DNA of 7,892 bases from Candidatus Omnitrophota bacterium (GTDB taxonomy: Bacteria > Omnitrophota > Gorgyraeia > Gygaellales > Profunditerraquicolaceae), in NCBI GenBank assembly GCA_026387255.1, contig JAPLMA010000012.1, positions 1 to 7,892 of the forward strand. Direction: 5' to 3'. Position numbers and translations under genes: made by a program. Below the pieces are notes generated by a model that was given only the letters and a program-made list of their open reading frames with translations, was not told where the DNA came from and did not search any database. Shown here piece by piece: positions 5,564 to 7,892 of this stretch. The first letter of the stretch is position 1; the number at the start of each line of letters is the position of its first letter.

Positions 5564-5616
5564 GTATTTGTTTTGTAACTATCTAACAATAATGAGATTA
5601 CGTACACTGTCTATGA
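5564..5616 (+). repeat. Block A leader repeat, copy 2
   Basis: It begins GTATTTGTTTTGTAAC (5564) and ends with ATTACGTACACTGTCTATGA (5597-5616). It separates the small gene from the BRO-N gene, and its second half forms the loop of the inverted repeat at 5581-5628. Confidence 0.88.
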
Positions 5617-5628
5617 TTATTGTTAGAT
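5581..5628. repeat. attC-like inverted repeat
   Basis: ATCTAACAATAAT (5581-5593) and ATTATTGTTAGAT (5616-5628) pair perfectly over 13 bp around a 22-nt loop. The ends ATCTAAC and GTTAGAT fit the integron attC boxes RYYYAAC and GTTRRRY. The stem lacks the unpaired bases usual in attC, and the loop, not the boxes, is the best conserved part, so the comparison is tentative. Confidence 0.6.
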
Positions 5629-5660
5629 TTTACCTTTCTTCGCGTCTATTGTGGTAGGGA
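5622..5660 (+). promoter_or_regulatory. Block B leader, copy 2
   Basis: GTTAGAT (5622-5628) is followed 22 bp on by GTCTATTG (5644-5651) and GGTAGGGAG. Here an extra segment of about 35 bp separates block B from the start codon, whose own Shine-Dalgarno is AAGGAGGA at 5683-5690. Confidence 0.78.
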
Positions 5661-5694
5661 GAAGATAAAGATAACGCAGAAGAAGGAGGAAAGT

Positions 5695-6513
5695 ATGGAC
5701 ACAAAGATAGCGATATTTAAAGGGCAGAAGGTGCGTAAAACCATTCATAAAAATGAATGGTGGTTTGTGGTTGAGGATGTCATTGTGGTATTAACAGATA
5801 CTGTTAATGCGAAAGATTATATAAATAAGATGCGCCTTCGGGATAAAGAGTTAGCTAAAGGGTATGGACAAATTGTCCATACCCTTCTTGTTGAAACGGC
5901 AGGCGGGAAACAACATATGAACTGTGCCAATACGGAAGGTATTTTTCGTATTGTTCAGTCAGTACCATCGCCTAAAGCTGAACCATTTAAACGTTGGTTG
6001 GCTAAAGTTGGTTATGAGCGTGTGCAGGAAATTGAGAACCCTGAACTGGCAACCAAGCGGACAAGGATGCTCTATAAGCTTAAGGGTTATCCTGATAATT
6101 GGATTGAAAAACGGATGCGAGGTATTGTTATTCGGGAAGAACTTACGGATGAATGGCAGAACCGTGGAGCAGAAGAGAAAAAGGATTATGAAATTTTAAC
6201 AGCAGAAATCTCAAAAGCTACCTTTGGAATCACGCCTAGCCAGTATAAGAAGATAAAACGGTTAAAACGTGAAAACCTGCGCGATCATATGGATGATTTT
6301 GAGCTTATCTTTACAATGCTTGGAGAAAGGTCAACTACCGAAATTCACCGCACTGAAGATTCACAAGGTGTGCCGAAGCTTAAATCTGATGCCAAAGCAG
6401 GAGGAGATATTGCCGGGAATGCCAGAAAGCAGTTGGAAAAAAGAATAAAAAGGCCGATTGTTTCAAGAAATAATTTCTTAAAGCAATCTAGGAAAGCTAA
6501 GAAATTACTTTAA
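5695..6513 (+). CDS. BRO-N domain (prophage antirepressor-like) protein
   Basis: ATG at 5695 follows AAGGAGGA by 4 nt and gives 272 residues; the frame stays open upstream to 5620 but without a ribosome site. Residues about 4-110 form a BRO-N/Bro-family domain: IAIFKGQKVRKTIHKNEWWF, VVEDVIVVLTD, ETAGGKQHMNCANTEGIFRI (67-86), PSPKAEPFKRWLAKVG (91-106). The C-terminal half (EREL-type basic helices, EILTAEISKATFG, LKRENLRDHMDDFEL) is characteristic of long chromosomal members, and the tail (about 228-272) is lysine- and arginine-rich. Known relatives bind DNA or antagonise phage repressors; the role here is unknown. A 29-bp perfect dyad covers codons 55-64, and a 9-bp-arm dyad (ACCATTCAT/ATGAATGGT) lies at 5740-5761. 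It has its own block A/B leader, so it is probably its own transcription unit. Confidence 0.85.
   Translation: MDTKIAIFKGQKVRKTIHKNEWWFVVEDVIVVLTDTVNAKDYINKMRLRDKELAKGYGQIVHTLLVETAGGKQHMNCANTEGIFRIVQSVPSPKAEPFKRWLAKVGYERVQEIENPELATKRTRMLYKLKGYPDNWIEKRMRGIVIREELTDEWQNRGAEEKKDYEILTAEISKATFGITPSQYKKIKRLKRENLRDHMDDFELIFTMLGERSTTEIHRTEDSQGVPKLKSDAKAGGDIAGNARKQLEKRIKRPIVSRNNFLKQSRKAKKLL
5858..5886. repeat. Intragenic perfect dyad in the BRO-N gene
   Basis: AAGGGTATGGACAA (5858-5871) and TTGTCCATACCCTT (5873-5886) are perfect complements around one base. It encodes KGYGQIVHTL (codons 55-64), just before ETAGGKQ. Confidence 0.97.
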
Positions 6514-6540
6514 AATAAAAAGGTGACTGTTATGCTAGTA

Positions 6541-6571
6541 GGGGGACACCCTGCGAAGCAGAGTGTCCCCC
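6541..6571. repeat. GGACAC-type hairpin, copy 2
   Basis: The core GGACAC-C-CTGC, GAA, GCAG-A-GTGTCC (6544-6568) has locus-specific outer arms GGG and CCC. It is the same length as the copy at 4441-4471 (31 bp) and lies 27 bp after the BRO-N stop. No T-run follows. Confidence 0.85.
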
Positions 6572-6585
6572 GGGTGTAGTGTGTA

Positions 6586-6639
6586 GTATTTGTTTTGCAA
6601 CTACCTGATAATTATGAAATTACGTATACTGTCTATGAT
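6586..6639 (+). repeat. Block A leader repeat, copy 3
   Basis: It begins GTATTTGTTTTGCAAAC (6586) and ends with ATTACGTATACTGTCTATGA (6620-6639), one base different from the main form. ACCTGAT (6604-6610) stands where copy 2 has ATCTAAC, so any attC-like pairing with GTTAGAT at 6655 is degraded here. Confidence 0.87.
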
Positions 6640-6654
6640 TCTTATGAAATTATG

Positions 6655-6696
6655 TTAGATTTTACCTCTTTAGTCGTCTATTGGCGTAGGAGGTGG
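6655..6696 (+). promoter_or_regulatory. Block B leader, copy 3
   Basis: GTTAGAT (6655-6661) is followed 21 bp on by GTCTATTG (6676-6683) and then AGGAGGTGG (6688-6696), a strong Shine-Dalgarno 4 nt before the ATG at 6701. Confidence 0.8.
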
Positions 6697-6700
6697 CAAT

Positions 6701-7210
6701 ATGGATCAAGTCATTCCATCGGAAGTTATTTTGCCTAGGATTCTAATAACAAGAGGCAAAAGAGTAATGCTGGATAGGGATTTAGCAGAACCTTATGGAG
6801 TTGCTACAAAGGTTTTGAATCAGGCGGTCAAGAGGAATATCAGACGTTTCCCTATGGATTTTATGTTTCAGTTAACAAAAAGCGAACAGTTAGGACTGGT
6901 CACAATTTGTGACCGGTTCAAATCCTTAAAACATTCAAGTTCGCAATCATACGCATTTACAGAACAAGGTGTAGCCATGCTCTCAAGTGTATTGAATAGC
7001 GAACGTGCTATTATGGTAAATATTCAGATAATGCGGGCGTTTACTCAGTTACGCAGGATGATTTTTACTAATGTCGATTTCAGGCGTAAAATAGAAGCAA
7101 TGGAACGCAAATATGACAAACAATTTGCCATTGTATTTCAGGCAATTAAAGAATTATTGACTCCATCTCCGTCAAAAGAGAAGAAGATAATCGGATTTCG
7201 AGTTGAATAA
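6701..7210 (+). CDS. ORF6N-domain DNA-binding protein
   Basis: This 169-residue protein follows a strong Shine-Dalgarno. The ORF6N domain (about 9-100) shows VMLDRDLAEPYGV (22-34), AVKRNIRRFPMDFMFQLT (42-59) and SYAFTEQGVAMLSSVLNS (83-100). A helical C-terminus (ERAIMVNIQIMRAF, then about 115-150) ends in a short proline/lysine linker and IIGFRVE. The usual LAxLYGV reads AEPYGV, a helix-unfriendly Leu to Pro change. The stretch between FQLT and YAFTEQG is longer and lacks the GGRR seen in the other two ORF6N genes; it is here that the dyad at 6893-6919 lies. Probably a small cytoplasmic DNA-binding regulator of phage-antirepressor type with unknown target. Its own block A/B leader suggests independent expression. 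Confidence 0.87.
   Translation: MDQVIPSEVILPRILITRGKRVMLDRDLAEPYGVATKVLNQAVKRNIRRFPMDFMFQLTKSEQLGLVTICDRFKSLKHSSSQSYAFTEQGVAMLSSVLNSERAIMVNIQIMRAFTQLRRMIFTNVDFRRKIEAMERKYDKQFAIVFQAIKELLTPSPSKEKKIIGFRVE
6893..6919. repeat. Intragenic dyad in the second ORF6N gene
   Basis: GGTCACAA (6898-6905) and TTGTGACC (6907-6914) are perfect complements around one base. As RNA the stem extends to 13 pairs (6893-6905 with 6907-6919) through two G-U wobbles. It covers codons 65-73, after FQLT. Confidence 0.88.
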
Positions 7211-7220
7211 CTCGCCCCAG

Positions 7221-7273
7221 GTATTTCTTTTGTAACCACCTAGCAATAATGAGATTACGTACACTGTCTATAA
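7221..7273 (+). repeat. Block A leader repeat, copy 4
   Basis: It begins GTATTTCTTTTGTAAC (7221), only 10 bp after the preceding stop, and ends with ATTACGTACACTGTCTATAA (7254-7273). ACCTAGC (7238-7244) occupies the RYYYAAC-like position. Confidence 0.88.
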
Positions 7274-7283
7274 GACTGTATAA

Positions 7284-7323
7284 AAATCCGGATTTAAGTT
7301 GGGGAGGGGAGTGTGTTTATTTA
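7284..7323. repeat. Leader insert with AAATCCGGATTT palindrome and AAGTTGGGG segment
   Basis: The perfect 12-bp palindrome AAATCCGGATTT (7284-7295) is followed by AAGTTGGGGAGG (7296-7307) and GGGAGTGTGTTT. The leader of the first ORF6N gene has the same order: dyad, then AAGTTGGGG, then GGGAGTGTGTTT. AAGTTGGGGAGG also occurs inside that gene (4145-4156), where it covers the SSWGG codons. Confidence 0.75.
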
Positions 7324-7368
7324 GTTAGATTTGTTCTCTTGCTCCGTCTATTGATAGTAGAAAGGTGG
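7324..7368 (+). promoter_or_regulatory. Block B leader, copy 4
   Basis: GTTAGAT (7324-7330) is followed 22 bp on by GTCTATTG (7346-7353) and AAAGGTGG (7361-7368), a Shine-Dalgarno 5 nt before ATG 7374. Confidence 0.8.
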
Positions 7369-7373
7369 CTCAT

Positions 7374-7880
7374 ATGAGCGATGGAGAGATTTCAGCAGAA
7401 ATAGTGGCAACGAAGATTTTGTTGGTGAGAGGCAAAAAGGTGATGTTGGATTCTGATTTAGCAAAACTCTACGGCGTAGAAACGAAGAATTTAAACCTAC
7501 AGGTAAAGCGGAATAGTAAGCGTTTTCCAGATGATTTTATGTTTAAATTGACAAGTGAAGAAGCTTTGAGGTTGCAAAATGCAACCTCAAAAAGAGGCGG
7601 CAGACGATATGCGCCCTATGCCTTTACCGAACAAGGCGTAGCCATGCTTTCAAGCGTACTTAAATCTGAACGGGCTATTTGGGTAAACATCGCTATAATG
7701 CGGGCGTTCGTGAAGTTGAGGGAATTGTTATTAACGCATAAGGAGCTTGCGCAGAAACTTGAAGAATTAGAGCGGAAATATCAATTACATGAAACGGATA
7801 TTCAGGTGATATTTGAGGCGATTAAGAAATTGCTTGAGCCGCCACCTGAACCGCCAAAACCGCGATTTGGGTTAAATTGA
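7374..7880 (+). CDS. ORF6N-domain DNA-binding protein (intact sister of the broken copy)
   Basis: I place the start at ATG 7374, 5 nt after AGGTGG. An in-frame GTG at 7365 lies inside that ribosome site and is unlikely to be used. The product is 168 residues. The ORF6N domain (about 8-97) shows VMLDSDLAKLYGV (23-35), QVKRN (43-47), FPDDFMFKLT (51-60), GGRRYAPYAFTEQGVAMLSSVL (75-96). A helical C-terminus with a likely coiled coil (about 104-148) and a PPPEPPKPRFGLN tail follow. From VNIAIM on, the protein differs from the broken gene at 3924 by one residue, with about 20 mostly silent base changes, while the N-terminal halves differ far more. Likely role: phage-antirepressor-type regulator, target unknown. 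TGA ends it, and a further block A copy starts 4-5 bp downstream. Confidence 0.9.
   Translation: MSDGEISAEIVATKILLVRGKKVMLDSDLAKLYGVETKNLNLQVKRNSKRFPDDFMFKLTSEEALRLQNATSKRGGRRYAPYAFTEQGVAMLSSVLKSERAIWVNIAIMRAFVKLRELLLTHKELAQKLEELERKYQLHETDIQVIFEAIKKLLEPPPEPPKPRFGLN
7565..7591. repeat. Intragenic perfect dyad in the third ORF6N gene
   Basis: TTTGAGGTTGCA (7565-7576) and TGCAACCTCAAA (7580-7591) are perfect complements with loop AAA. It covers codons 64-73, just before GGRRYAPYAFTEQG. Confidence 0.95.
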
Positions 7881-7883
7881 TGC

Positions 7884-7892
7884 AATTACGTA
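7884..7892 (+). repeat. Block A core cut by the window end
   Basis: AATTACGTA follows the stop at 7880 by 3 bp and matches the start of the block A core (AATTACGTA is also found at 1940). It suggests the array continues to the right. With nine bases visible the match is weak alone. Confidence 0.4.

Noticed and set aside
5620..5694. Upstream extension of the BRO-N protein
   Set aside because: The extra residues are encoded by the block B leader, lack family similarity, and ATG 5695 has a strong Shine-Dalgarno.
7365..7373. GTG start adding three residues to the last ORF6N protein
   Set aside because: The GTG is part of the AGGTGG ribosome site for ATG 7374.
3736..7892. CRISPR array suggested by recurring short repeats
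   Set aside because: The repeats lie hundreds of bases apart with genes between them and there are no regular spacers.
1..7892. tRNA, rRNA or riboswitch genes
   Set aside because: I saw no cloverleaf, rRNA-like or known riboswitch core; all strong hairpins are explained by the repeat families or intragenic dyads.

Overview
The window holds two kinds of DNA. It looks like a bacterial chromosome from an uncultured, environmental lineage. The low-to-moderate GC, the many GGGACAG-type hairpins scattered in and between genes, the run of ORF6N/BRO-N genes and the FxGxW-repeat protein together remind me most of Omnitrophota (former OP3) genomes. That placement rests on pattern memory, not on a search.

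Left part (1-3735): a compact nucleotide-sugar locus, all on the + strand with overlapping genes. It starts with the tail of a probable glucose-1-phosphate thymidylyltransferase (rmlA). Next comes a reductase resembling the plant NRS/ER (3,5-epimerase/4-reductase) enzymes, then a dTDP-glucose 4,6-dehydratase (rmlB). Together these could take glucose-1-phosphate to a nucleotide-rhamnose with one fused-function enzyme in place of separate RmlC and RmlD. A CDP-paratose 2-epimerase-like SDR follows after a short gap, and an unknown beta-rich FxGxW-repeat protein overlaps its end. The theme is activated sugars for a surface polysaccharide.

Right part (3736-7892): an array of cassette-like units. 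Each unit carries a prophage-antirepressor-type gene: an ORF6N gene with an in-frame stop, a BRO-N gene, and two intact ORF6N genes. Each has a conserved leader. A papain-like cysteine peptidase plus a 53-residue protein sits between the first and second units. Block A (GTATTTsTTTTGTAAC ... ATTACGTACACTGTCTATGA) recurs between units, and also just upstream of the epimerase gene. Block B (GTTAGAT, about 22 bp, GTCTATTG, then a Shine-Dalgarno) precedes all four antirepressor-type genes.

The most striking observation is that all four antirepressor-type genes carry a long perfect or near-perfect dyad inside the coding sequence. It lies at the equivalent position, just before the GG[R/K] ... FTEQG-type segment of the DNA-binding domain, but its sequence differs in every gene. 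The second is a family of palindromic hairpins with a 27-bp core. Two copies lie in-frame inside coding genes and encode GQSP[A/S]GTVP, as Rickettsia palindromic elements do. Each hairpin also has its own outer stem, made of locus-specific sequence that pairs with itself.
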